64,000 bases of DNA from Aquimarina sediminis (GCF_002895435.1 NZ_POYJ01000001.1:682001-746000), one strand, 5' to 3'; counted from the first letter of the stretch, positions 17,926-26,815 are shown. Program-made: numbers and translations. The notes: generated by a model not told the origin, from the letters alone.

Positions 17926-18717
17926 ATGAGTAAGGAAAGAGATCAGATTATTGCTAGGATTGAAGAACAAAAAAAGAATCCTAACCTTAAGCTAAAACTA
18001 AAAGAAAGAACAGAGTATTTTACAAATTTACTTTTTTATACATTATTTGATACCGATACAGAGGTTTCAAAAAATATCGATCTTCTAGAAAAAACTTTTG
18101 AAGAGCTTGTAGATTTAGCATGTTGGGAGACAGAAAGACCATGCAGTAAGCTTTGGCAGTCTTATTTGGAAAAATTACCCAATATTTTAGAAAAACTAAA
18201 TCTGGATGCCCAAGCATTTTTAAAAAGTGATCCCGCGGCTAATTCTATTGAGGAAATCTACATGGCATATCCCGGATTTTATGCTATTGCAATCTATAGA
18301 TTAAGTCATGAGCTACTAAAATTTGGTTTACCCATGGTGCCTAGGTTAATGACAGAATACTCCCATAGATTAACAGGTACTGATATTAATCCGGGAGCAG
18401 AAATCGGTGAATCATTTTTTATTGATCACGCTACAGGTATTGTAATAGGTGAAACTGTAATTATAAAAGATAATGTAAAAATATATCAAGGAGTTACCCT
18501 TGGTGGTTTATATGTAGACAGAAAATTACGTAATGTAAAACGACACCCAACCGTAGAAGATAATGTAACCATCTATGCTAATGCAACTATCTTGGGTGGT
18601 AACACTATAATAGGTGCTAATAGCACAATTGGTGGTAATGCATGGATAACCTCTTCGGTTTCCGAAAATTCAATCATCTCAAACACTTCAGAAATCAAGA
18701 TCAAAAAAGTTATTTAA
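17926..18717 (+). CDS. cysE: Serine O-acetyltransferase
   Basis: A 263-residue enzyme of the EpsC-like long form. An N-terminal helical part (1-125) precedes the SATase helices 'DPAANSIEEIYMAYPGFYAI' and a left-handed beta-helix of hexapeptide repeats (about 155-255), with catalytic His in 'FFIDHATGIVIGE' and 'YQGVTLGGL'. It makes O-acetylserine from serine and acetyl-CoA for cysteine synthesis. Its stop codon overlaps the cysM start (TAATG), so the two steps are coupled. Confidence 0.93.
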   Translation: MSKERDQIIARIEEQKKNPNLKLKLKERTEYFTNLLFYTLFDTDTEVSKNIDLLEKTFEELVDLACWETERPCSKLWQSYLEKLPNILEKLNLDAQAFLKSDPAANSIEEIYMAYPGFYAIAIYRLSHELLKFGLPMVPRLMTEYSHRLTGTDINPGAEIGESFFIDHATGIVIGETVIIKDNVKIYQGVTLGGLYVDRKLRNVKRHPTVEDNVTIYANATILGGNTIIGANSTIGGNAWITSSVSENSIISNTSEIKIKKVI

Positions 18718-19601
18718 TGTCACATAGCATTTTAGACCTTATCGGAAATACGCCTTTGGTAAAGGCTTCTTCCCTAGTCAATAATCCTAATATTACTTTA
18801 TACCTAAAACTCGAAGGGCACAACCCGGGTGGTAGTGTAAAAGATCGCGCTGCATTTAATATGATAAAATCAGCCCTAGATCGTGGTGATATCGACCAAA
18901 ACACCAAACTTATTGAAGCAACAAGTGGTAATACAGGTATTGCTCTAGCTATGATAGCAGGAATTTTTAAGTTAGATATAGAACTAGTAATGCCGGAAAA
19001 TTCTACTAAAGAACGCGTACAAACAATGAGGGCTTATGGTGCAAAAGTTACCTTAACCTCTACAGATGTAGGAATTGAAGGTGCTCGTGACTATGCAGAA
19101 GCTAAAGTAAATAATGAAGGGTATGTAATGCTCAATCAGTTTGCGAATGATGATAACTGGCGAGCACATTATAAAACGACCGCCCCCGAAATATGGAGAG
19201 ATACTCAAGGTAAAATTACTCATTTTGTATCTGCTATGGGAACAACTGGTACTATAATAGGGACTTCGACCTACCTAAAAGAACAATCAAAACAAGTACA
19301 AATTGTGGGAGTACAACCTACCGATGAGTCCAGTATCCCAGGAATTCGTAAATGGCCTAAAGAATATTTACCAAAAATCTTTGACCCCAAAAAAGTTGAC
19401 CAAGTAATTGAGGTAAGTCAGGAAGAAGCAACAACTATGACAAAACGACTTGCAAAAGAAGAAGGTGTTTTTTCTGGTATGAGTAGTGGCGGTTGTGTCG
19501 CTGCGGCACTCAAACTTGCGGAAACCTTAAAAAGTGGTGTCTTGGTCGCCATAATCTGTGATAGAGGGGATCGATATCTTAGTTCTGATTTGTTCGAGTA
19601 A
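18717..19601 (+). CDS. cysM: O-acetylserine sulfhydrylase B (cysteine synthase)
   Basis: A 294-residue PLP enzyme. The Schiff-base Lys42 is in 'GGSVKDRAAF', the substrate loop is 'ATSGNTGIAL' and the phosphate loop 'AMGTTGTIIG'. 'RAHYKTTAPEIWRDT' is characteristic of CysM rather than CysK. It converts O-acetylserine and sulfide (or thiosulfate) to cysteine. The ATG at 18717 shares one base with the cysE stop; an open frame that extends upstream to 18642 lies inside cysE and is discounted. Confidence 0.94.
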   Translation: MSHSILDLIGNTPLVKASSLVNNPNITLYLKLEGHNPGGSVKDRAAFNMIKSALDRGDIDQNTKLIEATSGNTGIALAMIAGIFKLDIELVMPENSTKERVQTMRAYGAKVTLTSTDVGIEGARDYAEAKVNNEGYVMLNQFANDDNWRAHYKTTAPEIWRDTQGKITHFVSAMGTTGTIIGTSTYLKEQSKQVQIVGVQPTDESSIPGIRKWPKEYLPKIFDPKKVDQVIEVSQEEATTMTKRLAKEEGVFSGMSSGGCVAAALKLAETLKSGVLVAIICDRGDRYLSSDLFE

Positions 19602-19793
19602 ATAAATTAACCCTTCGGTTTCATATTATTAATCCACCTTTTGTAGCGCTATATCACTGTGTAAAACAAATTGTGCAGGTTATCACACTTATTCTTTTGT
19701 AACAAAAATGGCTGTTATTCGTCATCAATATAATGAGCGAGCCTTTATTCTTGTGCCACATTTTTATCTCACAAATTAAAAGTAATAATTAAT

Positions 19794-20504
19794 ATGACAA
19801 ATCTAACCAAAGACATACCTCTTCATCAAGCGGCATTAATTACGGGCGTTGTTTCATTAATCATTATTATAATTGCTCCTTATGCCGAATTTTTTGTGTA
19901 TCCAAAACTTCTGATTCTGGATCAACCTAAAGAAACTGCTCAAAATATTCTTGATCATAAAACATTATTTTTAAGTGCCGTATTTTGTTATCTAATTACC
20001 GCTATTGGTGATATTATAATTGCCTGGACAGTATATATTCTTCTTTTGCCTGTAAATAAATCACTTAGTCTACTTATTGCATGGTTTAGATTGATATTTG
20101 CAATTATTTCAATTGTGGCATTAGTATATATGTTCAAACTATATAAACTCGTAACTACACCAGAATATTTAGATATTTTCGGAAACCAACAATTTTATGC
20201 TCAGATCAAAATGGCATATGAAGAGTACAAACTTACTATGTCTATAGGCTTTTTCTTGTTTAGCATATATCTAATTTTGTTAGGCTATCTTGTTCTAAAA
20301 GCTAGTTATATTCCCAAATTGTTAGGCGTTCTTTTAACAATTGCTGGCTGCGGCTATTTGATTGTTACATTGCAACCATTTTTGTTTCCCAACATTAATG
20401 TAGAGCTTGTTTCTATCACTTTTTTAGGAGAAGTGATTTTTATGCTCTGGCTTTTAATAAGAGGTCGTAAAATCAAAGAACCCATTTGTACAAAAGAGAT
20501 CTAA
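19794..20504 (+). CDS. DUF4386 membrane protein
   Basis: A 236-residue protein with six hydrophobic helices (about 15-35, 57-80, 88-110, 140-165, 170-190 and 200-222). The order of helices, the 'GDIIIAWTVYILL' segment and 'LAWFRLIFAIISIVALVYM'-like helix fit the DUF4386 family. No function is known. It has no close neighbours on either side and appears monocistronic. Confidence 0.75.
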   Translation: MTNLTKDIPLHQAALITGVVSLIIIIIAPYAEFFVYPKLLILDQPKETAQNILDHKTLFLSAVFCYLITAIGDIIIAWTVYILLLPVNKSLSLLIAWFRLIFAIISIVALVYMFKLYKLVTTPEYLDIFGNQQFYAQIKMAYEEYKLTMSIGFFLFSIYLILLGYLVLKASYIPKLLGVLLTIAGCGYLIVTLQPFLFPNINVELVSITFLGEVIFMLWLLIRGRKIKEPICTKEI

Positions 20505-20620
20505 GTACTCAGGCAGTATTTTTTTGTATGTCTTTTGAGTCATTAGACTATTTTCCCTCTTATCTTCAAAACAAAATAATCAATGCAAATTTACTAGTCT
20601 GCAAATATCTATACAAAACA

Positions 20621-20667
20621 TTTGCGTAACCAAATGATTACATTTATATTTGTAACCAATCAGTTAC
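20621..20667 (+). promoter_or_regulatory. arsR promoter with two operator-like repeats
   Basis: A -33 TTTG (20621-20624) and a -7 TATATTTG (20645-20652) stand 20 bases apart, the Bacteroidota sigma-A pattern. Two related 16-base inverted repeats, GTAACCAAATGATTAC (20626-20641) and GTAACCAATCAGTTAC (20652-20667), lie between the elements and at the start site. They are 26 bases apart start to start and are likely binding sites for the ArsR-type repressor encoded just downstream. Confidence 0.75.
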
Positions 20668-20675
20668 TTAAAATA

Positions 20676-21005
20676 ATGAGAAGAGATGTTTTTCAAGCAA
20701 TAGCAGATCCAGTCAGAAGAGACATTATACAGTTATTGTCCAATGAAACATTAACCGTAAATACTGTAGCAGAAAAATTTGATGTTAGCCGCCCTGCTAT
20801 TTCGAAGCATTTAAAAATTTTGAAAGAATGTGGCATAATTATCATTAATAAGCAAGGCAGAGAACGTTATTGTCAAATTCAACCCAAAAACCTAATTCCT
20901 GCCTTTTTATGGATTGATCAATACCGAGAATTATGGGAAGAAAAATTAGACTCTTTTGAGAATTATTTAACCAAATTACAAACAAAAAACAAAGAAAATG
21001 AGTAA
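20676..21005 (+). CDS. ArsR-family transcriptional regulator
   Basis: A 109-residue winged-helix repressor: 'VFQAIADPVRRDIIQLLS', 'NTVAEKFDVSRPAISKHLKIL', 'IIINKQGRERYCQIQP'. It has no metal-binding cysteine pair in the recognition helix. The ATG at 20676 is preferred because the promoter with its predicted start site lies at 20621-20660, which excludes the upstream in-frame start at 20622. It overlaps the SRPBCC gene by eight bases. This two-gene ArsR-SRPBCC arrangement is common in Bacteroidota and probably responds to an organic ligand. Confidence 0.92.
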   Translation: MRRDVFQAIADPVRRDIIQLLSNETLTVNTVAEKFDVSRPAISKHLKILKECGIIIINKQGRERYCQIQPKNLIPAFLWIDQYRELWEEKLDSFENYLTKLQTKNKENE

Positions 21006-21453
21006 ACCAGACAATCGAACAGTAACCTTAGAGAGAACCTTTAATGCTCCAATAGAATTAGTATGGGAAGCTTGGACGCAACCCGAGCATATTGCTAACT
21101 GGTGGGGACCAAAAGGAATGGAAACCAAAGTAATAGAGCATGATTTTAGAGTAGGCGGAAAATGGAAGTACACTATGTTAATGCCTGACGGTAATGAATT
21201 CATTTCTGATGGAGAATACTTACAGATTGTTGAACTCAAAAAGATATGCTCTTCTGCTAATTTCAGACCTATGACAGAGGGTGTAGAAATTCAAGCATTA
21301 TTCGAAAAAAATGGCGATAAAACCAATTTTACTTTTAATGTTGTTCATCCAACAGAAGAATATTGCAAACAGCAAGAAAAAATGGGTATTATGAATGGTT
21401 GGGGTTCTGTTTTTGATAGATTAGAAGAATTTGTAAATCCGTTAGTAAAATAA
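20998..21453 (+). CDS. SRPBCC/AHSA1-domain protein
   Basis: A 151-residue protein of the START/Bet v1-like superfamily: 'LERTFNAPIELVWEAWTQPEHIANWWGPKG' in outline, 'FRVGGKWKYTMLMPDGN', and a C-terminal helix with 'GWGSVFDRLEEFV'. The fold forms a hydrophobic ligand pocket. It is translationally coupled to the upstream ArsR gene and followed by a terminator, so the pair is a closed operon. The ligand is unknown. Confidence 0.9.
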   Translation: MSKPDNRTVTLERTFNAPIELVWEAWTQPEHIANWWGPKGMETKVIEHDFRVGGKWKYTMLMPDGNEFISDGEYLQIVELKKICSSANFRPMTEGVEIQALFEKNGDKTNFTFNVVHPTEEYCKQQEKMGIMNGWGSVFDRLEEFVNPLVK

Positions 21454-21494
21454 AGCTTCAACATCCAATCATATATCAAAAATTAACATCTAAT

Positions 21495-21535
21495 AAAGTA
21501 CAAATCTTTCGTAGAATTTGTACTTTATTTTTTTA
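21495..21535 (+). terminator. Intrinsic terminator after the SRPBCC gene
   Basis: AAAGTACAAAT pairs perfectly with ATTTGTACTTT over a 10-base loop and is followed by ATTTTTTT. Confidence 0.85.
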
Positions 21536-21716
21536 ACAATAATAATACTATTTATCCTTCTAATTAACTATAAAAATTAGCCATAAAACTATTACATTTG
21601 ATAAGAATACACATTCTTAAAACCACTTAAAGAAATAATGTAATACTTAACCTCAAAACAACAGTAGTACATATAGGTCTTATTATTTACAAGCAAAATA
21701 AAAATTTCAAAAAGAA

Positions 21717-22283
21717 TTGGAAAAATTAACCAATTACATTAATAGTTATATAACTATAACCGAAAAGGAATTAGAAATCGTACTATCCTTTTTTAAAAAA
21801 CGAGAAATCCCAAAAGGGCAATTCGTTTTAAAAGAGAAACAATTGGTTACAGATTACTATTTTATAGATTCTGGAGGGCTGATCATATATGACTTAAAAA
21901 ACAACATTCAATCAACAAGGTATTTTGCTTTTGAAAATGAGTTAATCACAGATATTTCAAAAATAAAAACAAGAGAGCGTTCTGATTCTTATATCCGGAC
22001 AATAGAAGATACTATTCTGTACACAATTACATATCAAAAAATGGAAGAGCTTTATGATCGCTTCCCTTTTTGGCAAAAATTTGGAAGGCTGGTTTGGGAA
22101 GATGCCTTTATCAGTGTACTCTTTGGTATTCATAATTTTCAATCACTTACAGCAAAAGAACGGTATTTAGATCTTCTCAAAAGGTCTGACCTTATCAATA
22201 GAGTACCTCTAAAGGATTTATCCCTTTTTTTGGGTATTACCCCGTCTTCATTAAGTAGAATTAGAAAAGAAATATGTAAATAA
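21717..22283 (+). CDS. Crp/Fnr-family regulator
   Basis: A 188-residue protein with a cyclic-nucleotide-binding-like domain (about 10-115; 'FVLKEKQLVTDYYFIDSGGLIIY') and a C-terminal helix-turn-helix ('VPLKDLSLFLGITPSSLSRIRKEI'). This is the short Bacteroidota version with 'YLDLLKRS' before the HTH. It has no cysteines for an iron-sulfur cluster. TTG at 21717 is the only start possible, since an in-frame TAA lies five codons upstream. It stands before the DUF6268/membrane/NmrA genes and may regulate them. Confidence 0.85.
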   Translation: MEKLTNYINSYITITEKELEIVLSFFKKREIPKGQFVLKEKQLVTDYYFIDSGGLIIYDLKNNIQSTRYFAFENELITDISKIKTRERSDSYIRTIEDTILYTITYQKMEELYDRFPFWQKFGRLVWEDAFISVLFGIHNFQSLTAKERYLDLLKRSDLINRVPLKDLSLFLGITPSSLSRIRKEICK

Positions 22284-22457
22284 ATTTACACTCCTTTTTA
22301 GTATCTCTTTTTGGGTATTATTCTTAACAGCTTCTTCTTAATAACTAACCAATCTATCCTGATTATAACACATCATTGATAATACCATTTATTGTCATTT
22401 GGCAATTTTGAGAGTGAATATACTACTGATCTTTGTATAAATTTTAAACCTAAAATT

Positions 22458-23369
22458 ATGGTCAGAAAAAGTTTTTTATTGCTTTCACTCCTTTTTATAT
22501 CCAAAATCTCTAGTCAGGTAAACGGAGAAGTATTTGTTTTAGATGAGGATAGAGATGTTTTTTATATGCATTATACTCCATCGATACAAAAAGATGATCA
22601 GTTTTCGTATCAAAAAGCAAATATCAGGTTAGGTCTTCCTCCTATCAAAGTATCTAACATAACCTTATACAATACCGTTGGGTTAGATTATCATAATTTT
22701 AAATATGATACTAGCCCTCCTGAATTAACAAAAAAAATAGAGCAGTTTTATAACATTAATTATAGCCTATTAATACAATATAAGATTTCTGAAAATTGGT
22801 CGATAAACGCCCTGGCAATGCCCCACGTGCTATCAAATCTGGATGGGAACATAAAGGCAGATGATTTTAAATTCAATGGAATTCTTTTTCTTCAAAAGAA
22901 ATTTAACCAAAAAAAAGCTAACAAGTACTACAAATTAACCGTTGGAGTTGGGTATCTTTCTTTGGCAGGTAAAACAACAATCAACCCCACTATAAACTTA
23001 ATGGGGAAAGTAAATGATAAATTATCTTTTGCTATAGGAATACCTAATACATATGTAAAATATAATCTAAATAACAGACACTCTTTAAAATTACTAGGAG
23101 ATCTTAATGATTTTTCTGCTCATATAAATACTCCAATTTACTTGAATAATGACAATATTGAAGCCAGTAATGCCGTATTCACATCAATTTCTGCTGGTTT
23201 AGAATACAATTATTGGTTAACCAATAACTTCGGGCTAATGATAAGAGGTCTACATTCGGTATACGAGAATTACGAATTACAGGACGCTAATGAAAATACT
23301 ATCTATGATTTTAATTCAAAATCAAAACCTTATGTCACATTTGGTATTAAATTTAATCCCTTTCGCTAG
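22458..23369 (+). CDS. DUF6268-like outer-membrane beta-barrel protein
   Basis: A 303-residue protein with a signal peptide (1-20, ending 'KISSQ') followed by alternating beta strands: 'INYSLLIQYKISENWSINALA', 'YYKLTVGVGYLSLAGKTTIN' in part, ending 'KPYVTFGIKFNPFR'. The closing aromatic residue and strand periodicity indicate an outer-membrane barrel; the pattern fits DUF6268. Its start is the ATG at 22458, because the upstream open frame to 22392 lacks a signal. It precedes the membrane and NAD(P)-binding genes with a 42-base gap. Confidence 0.7.
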   Translation: MVRKSFLLLSLLFISKISSQVNGEVFVLDEDRDVFYMHYTPSIQKDDQFSYQKANIRLGLPPIKVSNITLYNTVGLDYHNFKYDTSPPELTKKIEQFYNINYSLLIQYKISENWSINALAMPHVLSNLDGNIKADDFKFNGILFLQKKFNQKKANKYYKLTVGVGYLSLAGKTTINPTINLMGKVNDKLSFAIGIPNTYVKYNLNNRHSLKLLGDLNDFSAHINTPIYLNNDNIEASNAVFTSISAGLEYNYWLTNNFGLMIRGLHSVYENYELQDANENTIYDFNSKSKPYVTFGIKFNPFR

Positions 23370-23411
23370 TCAACTCTAACTACTTAATATTAATTGTTTT
23401 ACAACAATATT

Positions 23412-23819
23412 ATGAAAAACAAAATTTCAAAATTGAATAATTTTAATATCAAGGCTTTTCTTTTTGCTATTATACCTTCATATATATTCCCTTCTGGTAT
23501 GTCCTGGGTTTCCGGATGGATTATGGATAACATTCAATTAATGCAAGCAAGCTATACTACAATTGCTATTCCTTCGCTTTTGGCTGCTTTATTAGCATAC
23601 TCACTCCTTTATACAATGGAAAAATTTCAGTTTTTCCCTGTAAATAGATTAATTAGGACATTACTTTTATCATTAATAACAGTTTGTCTATCACTAATTA
23701 TAATTGAGATTACCTCTCTACACTCAGAATCTTTTAATATTCTTTTATCATCTATTCTAGGATCAGCAATAACAACCTGGAGACAACCAATATCAATAAT
23801 AACAACAAAAGAATTATGA
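23412..23819 (+). CDS. Four-helix inner-membrane protein, unknown
   Basis: A 135-residue protein with hydrophobic segments at about 15-33, 48-66, 79-97 and 105-123. I do not recognise a family. It overlaps the following NAD(P)-binding gene by four bases (ATGA). The ATG at 23412 is preferred to the in-frame TTG at 23394. Its coupling with an NmrA-like protein and proximity to a barrel protein suggest a small accessory operon of unclear purpose. Confidence 0.6.
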   Translation: MKNKISKLNNFNIKAFLFAIIPSYIFPSGMSWVSGWIMDNIQLMQASYTTIAIPSLLAALLAYSLLYTMEKFQFFPVNRLIRTLLLSLITVCLSLIIIEITSLHSESFNILLSSILGSAITTWRQPISIITTKEL

Positions 23820-24733
23820 ATACTATAAAACCAACCATTGTCGTCTTTGGGTGTACAGGTACAGTAGGATCAGAAGTAATGCACCAACTTAATAAGCAGA
23901 ATTGTAACCTCAGAGGTGTAATTAGAAATCCTGATAGAGAATATCCAATTCAGCTAGATACAAAATCAGAAAACCTAAGTTATATTAGTGCTGACTTAAA
24001 ATCCGAGAAACAGCTTAAACATGCGTGTCTAAAAGCCGACGCTCTCTTTTTATTAACAGGAACTTCTCCTGATCAGGTTCAAAATGAAATCAATATCATC
24101 AATGCAGCACAAGAGATGGGAGTTAGCCGTATTGTTAAACTATCCGCTCCTATCTCCCCTTCTAACATTAAAATCAAAGTTAGTAACTGGCATAAAGAAA
24201 TTGAAGAGCATTTGGCAAAAAGCAAAATCGACTATTGTTGTTTACGACCACATTCATTTATGCAAAATTGGGAGCGAAACACTTTTACAATCAGGCGTTT
24301 TGGTAAAATATTTGGTACTATGGGTACTGCCTCAAGAAATTATATCGACTGCCGAGATGTTGCAGAAGTAGCTGTACATTACTTAATATCTCAAGAGCCA
24401 TTAAATGGGGAGTCGATAGTCCTCTCTGGTCCCGAAGCCATTACAAATCAGGACATGGCAGAGCGACTATCACATGTTACCAAGAGTAAAATTGAATATA
24501 TAAATATTACTAAAGAGGAGTTTTTTATAAACTTAACAAAACGTGCAAAACTCCCAAAATGGTTGGCAAATCATATCATAGAACTTGATGAATTAGCCCT
24601 CAAAAACAAAGAACCTAATACCGATACAATAGAAAAGATACTAAACCATAAACCACGAATAATGAATACTTACTTGCAAGAAGTTCATCACCTATACTCC
24701 AGAAAACCTATATGGGATTTTTGGAGTAAATAG
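23816..24733 (+). CDS. NmrA-like NAD(P)-binding protein
   Basis: A 305-residue atypical short-chain dehydrogenase-like protein. The Rossmann loop 'VFGCTGTVGSEV' is at 10-21, then 'ADALFLLTGTSPDQV', 'RIVKLSAP' and 'YCCLRPHSFMQNW' in the order of the NmrA/HSCARG and azoreductase-like family. It lacks the Tyr-x3-Lys catalytic pair, so it is a redox sensor or quinone/azo reductase rather than a classical SDR. It is translationally coupled to the membrane protein, and a terminator follows at 24771. Confidence 0.85.
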   Translation: MNTIKPTIVVFGCTGTVGSEVMHQLNKQNCNLRGVIRNPDREYPIQLDTKSENLSYISADLKSEKQLKHACLKADALFLLTGTSPDQVQNEINIINAAQEMGVSRIVKLSAPISPSNIKIKVSNWHKEIEEHLAKSKIDYCCLRPHSFMQNWERNTFTIRRFGKIFGTMGTASRNYIDCRDVAEVAVHYLISQEPLNGESIVLSGPEAITNQDMAERLSHVTKSKIEYINITKEEFFINLTKRAKLPKWLANHIIELDELALKNKEPNTDTIEKILNHKPRIMNTYLQEVHHLYSRKPIWDFWSK

Positions 24734-24770
24734 AATCTTTTTAAGATCACAAAGTTGTAAATATTTACCG

Positions 24771-24797
24771 AAGCGAGACAATGTTATCTCGCTTTTT
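24771..24797 (+). terminator. Intrinsic terminator after the NmrA-like gene
   Basis: AAGCGAGA pairs with TCTCGCTT over CAATGTTA, followed by five further Ts. Confidence 0.85.
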
Positions 24798-24836
24798 TGT
24801 TGGTTATAATTATATTCTCAAGAATATAGTCATTTA

Positions 24837-24874
24837 GGTAACTATATTTCTTAATATTTGAATATATAGTTACC
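24837..24874. repeat. Hairpin before the HEXXH gene
   Basis: GGTAACTATAT (24837-24847) and ATATAGTTACC (24864-24874) are exact inverted copies with a 16-base loop. It is 38 bases before the HEXXH gene's start and could be an operator or part of the unit's boundary. Confidence 0.6.
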
Positions 24875-24892
24875 TTAGTGCTTATATAACAT

Positions 24893-24903
24893 TGTTACCC
24901 ACA
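24893..24903. repeat. Left terminal inverted repeat of the HEXXH gene unit
   Basis: TGTTACCCACA here is the exact reverse complement of TGTGGGTAACA at 26158-26168, which overlaps the gene's stop codon. The similarity continues outward imperfectly (TATAACAT against CCGTATATA). The 417-residue gene is thus enclosed by an 11-base inverted repeat. Confidence 0.65.
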
Positions 24904-24912
24904 ATTTGAAAA

Positions 24913-26166
24913 ATGAACGATAATGAATACGAATTAAGAGGATTTTATAAACCTCATTTCTTCTCTATTTTCCTTAATGGAGAATTTGATATTGAATTTC
25001 AAAATTTGCAGAAAAATGATTTGGGTACGTTTGTTCACGAATACACTCATTATCTTCAAAACATAACCACCATTTTTGGATTAAAAAATAGTATTTTCTA
25101 TTTCCATTATCTCTACCAAGTTAAAAGACATATAAGCGAATCTAAAGAGCTAACTGTTCCGATTGAGGACATACCATTTAGTAATGGAATTTTAAAAGGA
25201 AAATCGGTCTTTGATAGATATTACGGAACAAAAAAGTCCTTTAGTCCTGAATACGAAAAAATAAAAGTCTATCTAAAAGATTATATGGACAATGACAGAC
25301 CATATAAAATGGTGAATTTCGATTTGGTAAAAGGAGAGAAAGTTATAGAAACTATTGAATTAGGAAATTTAAGTGTAAAGGAAGGAATGGCTAGATTGTG
25401 TCAATTAAATTATGACGATGAAGTTAATCATCCGACTTTTCCTTATAAAGGTGTAGAATTACTTTGTGAAATTCTAAATCCAGAATTATTAGAGGATAAG
25501 AGAAAATTAATAGCATTATGTATTCTAGCTTTAAACTCTCAAAATAGTGCATTAACACTATACGAATTATTAATAGAAGTAAGAACAGAACCTAAATTGA
25601 ATGGGTTAGAAATTTACCAAAAATATATAGTTGAACGATGGATTGAACATAAAGGAAATAAAATATCTATTCAAGATTTTCTACTTTCCACTATTAATGA
25701 GTTTAAAGAAACTCTGACTGGTTCAATTTATGCAGAATTACATCATTTTGAAAAGATGTTTGAAAACATTATTCAATCAGTCAAAACAAACTCTTCACCT
25801 CTATTAGAATTGTTATATTCAGAAATAGATAATAACGAAAAACTAAAAGCCCTAATTGATTTTTATGGTATTCCACATATAAGAACGATTTCAGGATATG
25901 AATTTTATCCACTAGGTTCTAAAGATGGAAATGAGGACAATCCTGCTTTAGAATTCCTTGACCTTTTGGGTCAAAGTATTGTTATTGAAAGAGTACTAGA
26001 TTATAATGATGATACAATATGTTCTCTTTACGCTCAATGTCAAAGGGCAGAAGAAGATATAACTGACGAACATTGTTTTGAAACACAATGGATGAGAGAA
26101 ACCCCTTGTGCATTTAAAACCGTTAGTGATAATTGGAAATTAAATAAAAAAATAAACTGTGGGTAA
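24913..26166 (+). CDS. Putative HEXXH metallopeptidase-like protein with four-cysteine tail
   Basis: A 417-residue soluble protein without signal peptide that I do not recognise as a named family. His42-Glu-Tyr-Thr-His46 in 'LGTFVHEYTHYLQN' is a zincin motif, and Glu157 in 'VKEGMARL' could be the third zinc ligand, as in gluzincins. The helical middle has no other marks. Near the C-terminus four cysteines are spaced C-X5-C-X11-C-X10-C, fit for a second metal or iron-sulfur centre. The gene is bounded by inverted repeats at 24893 and 26158 and stands alone in an accessory region. Protease activity is inferred; a toxin or defence role is only a guess from context. Confidence 0.6.
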   Translation: MNDNEYELRGFYKPHFFSIFLNGEFDIEFQNLQKNDLGTFVHEYTHYLQNITTIFGLKNSIFYFHYLYQVKRHISESKELTVPIEDIPFSNGILKGKSVFDRYYGTKKSFSPEYEKIKVYLKDYMDNDRPYKMVNFDLVKGEKVIETIELGNLSVKEGMARLCQLNYDDEVNHPTFPYKGVELLCEILNPELLEDKRKLIALCILALNSQNSALTLYELLIEVRTEPKLNGLEIYQKYIVERWIEHKGNKISIQDFLLSTINEFKETLTGSIYAELHHFEKMFENIIQSVKTNSSPLLELLYSEIDNNEKLKALIDFYGIPHIRTISGYEFYPLGSKDGNEDNPALEFLDLLGQSIVIERVLDYNDDTICSLYAQCQRAEEDITDEHCFETQWMRETPCAFKTVSDNWKLNKKINCG

Positions 26167-26168
26167 CA
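26158..26168. repeat. Right terminal inverted repeat of the HEXXH gene unit
   Basis: TGTGGGTAACA overlaps the stop codon of the HEXXH gene and mirrors 24893-24903. It also begins the longer hairpin at 26164-26289. Confidence 0.65.
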
Positions 26169-26289
26169 CCGTATATAATTTATTGCTAGTTATAGCTTAC
26201 TTACGAAAGTCTTCGCAGACTTTCTATCTGTGATTTATTTGCTAAATTATGTGCTTAAACCACGCAACAAACCATATACAAACACGTTA
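26164..26289. repeat. Nested intergenic hairpin after the HEXXH gene
   Basis: The outer arms TAACACCGTATATAATTTATTGC cannot be given in full; they run 26164-26186 and 26264-26289 and share TAAC, GTATAT and TTGC in inverted order. Inside, GAAAGTC (26205-26211) and GACTTTC (26218-26224) form a perfect hairpin with loop TTCGCA. No ORF is present. Similar TAAC...GTTA-ended hairpins occur at 29104 and 29672. Confidence 0.6.
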
Positions 26290-26398
26290 AGGGGCATACT
26301 CTAGCTCTGAAAATCAACACGCAATCTAAACCCTAAACTGACAAGCTACTCCCCTACGGAATGTTACTTTTTGCAAGAGCTTGTGATTGATTCAAAGT

Positions 26399-26466
26399 AA
26401 AAAAGCGATGAAAAAACCACGAAAATGGAGGTTTCGGAGCAAAACGTGCTAGAAAATCGCTTTTTT
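26399..26466. repeat. Large imperfect palindrome
   Basis: AAAAAAGCGAT (26399-26409) and ATCGCTTTTTT (26456-26466) are perfect inverted copies. Inner CACG/CGTG pairs extend the stem. With its T-run end it could act as a terminator, but no transcript is known to enter from the left. Confidence 0.6.
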
Positions 26467-26741
26467 AAGGCTAATCACGAAAATATAACGGAATTGAGGT
26501 CTGTGATTTTCTGGTTTGGTAAGTGACAAATCCAGTGGCAGCAAAGTGATCGCGGGAAAATGAGAAAAAGATTGAGGAATCGTGGCGCAAACAGATATCA
26601 CTTTACTGCGGTATATCTACAAAGTTCTGGCTTGTAAAAATGATACGCCCCATAACACTATATATGTGATCATAGCAGATAAGGGATGAATCGAATAGTT
26701 GTTGTATTTTTGGTAAGGCGCAATGCTTGCTGCAACGTAAA

Positions 26742-26815
26742 AGTTAGCAACCAATGCGCAGAAAAATCGAAAAGCAAGGTAACATTTTGCCCTGCTACGA
26801 CACATATATTAAACG
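26742..26815. repeat. Dispersed intergenic repeat, copy A
   Basis: The block includes CAATGCGCAGAAAAATC (26751-26767) and GTAACATT, and continues to ACACATATATTAAAC. It aligns over about 75 bases with 60735-60810. Both copies sit just before an accessory gene on the plus strand, 27 bases upstream here. Confidence 0.65.

Noticed and set aside
18642-18716. Upstream extension of cysM
   Set aside because: It overlaps the end of cysE in another frame, and the TAATG junction gives a family-typical N-terminus.
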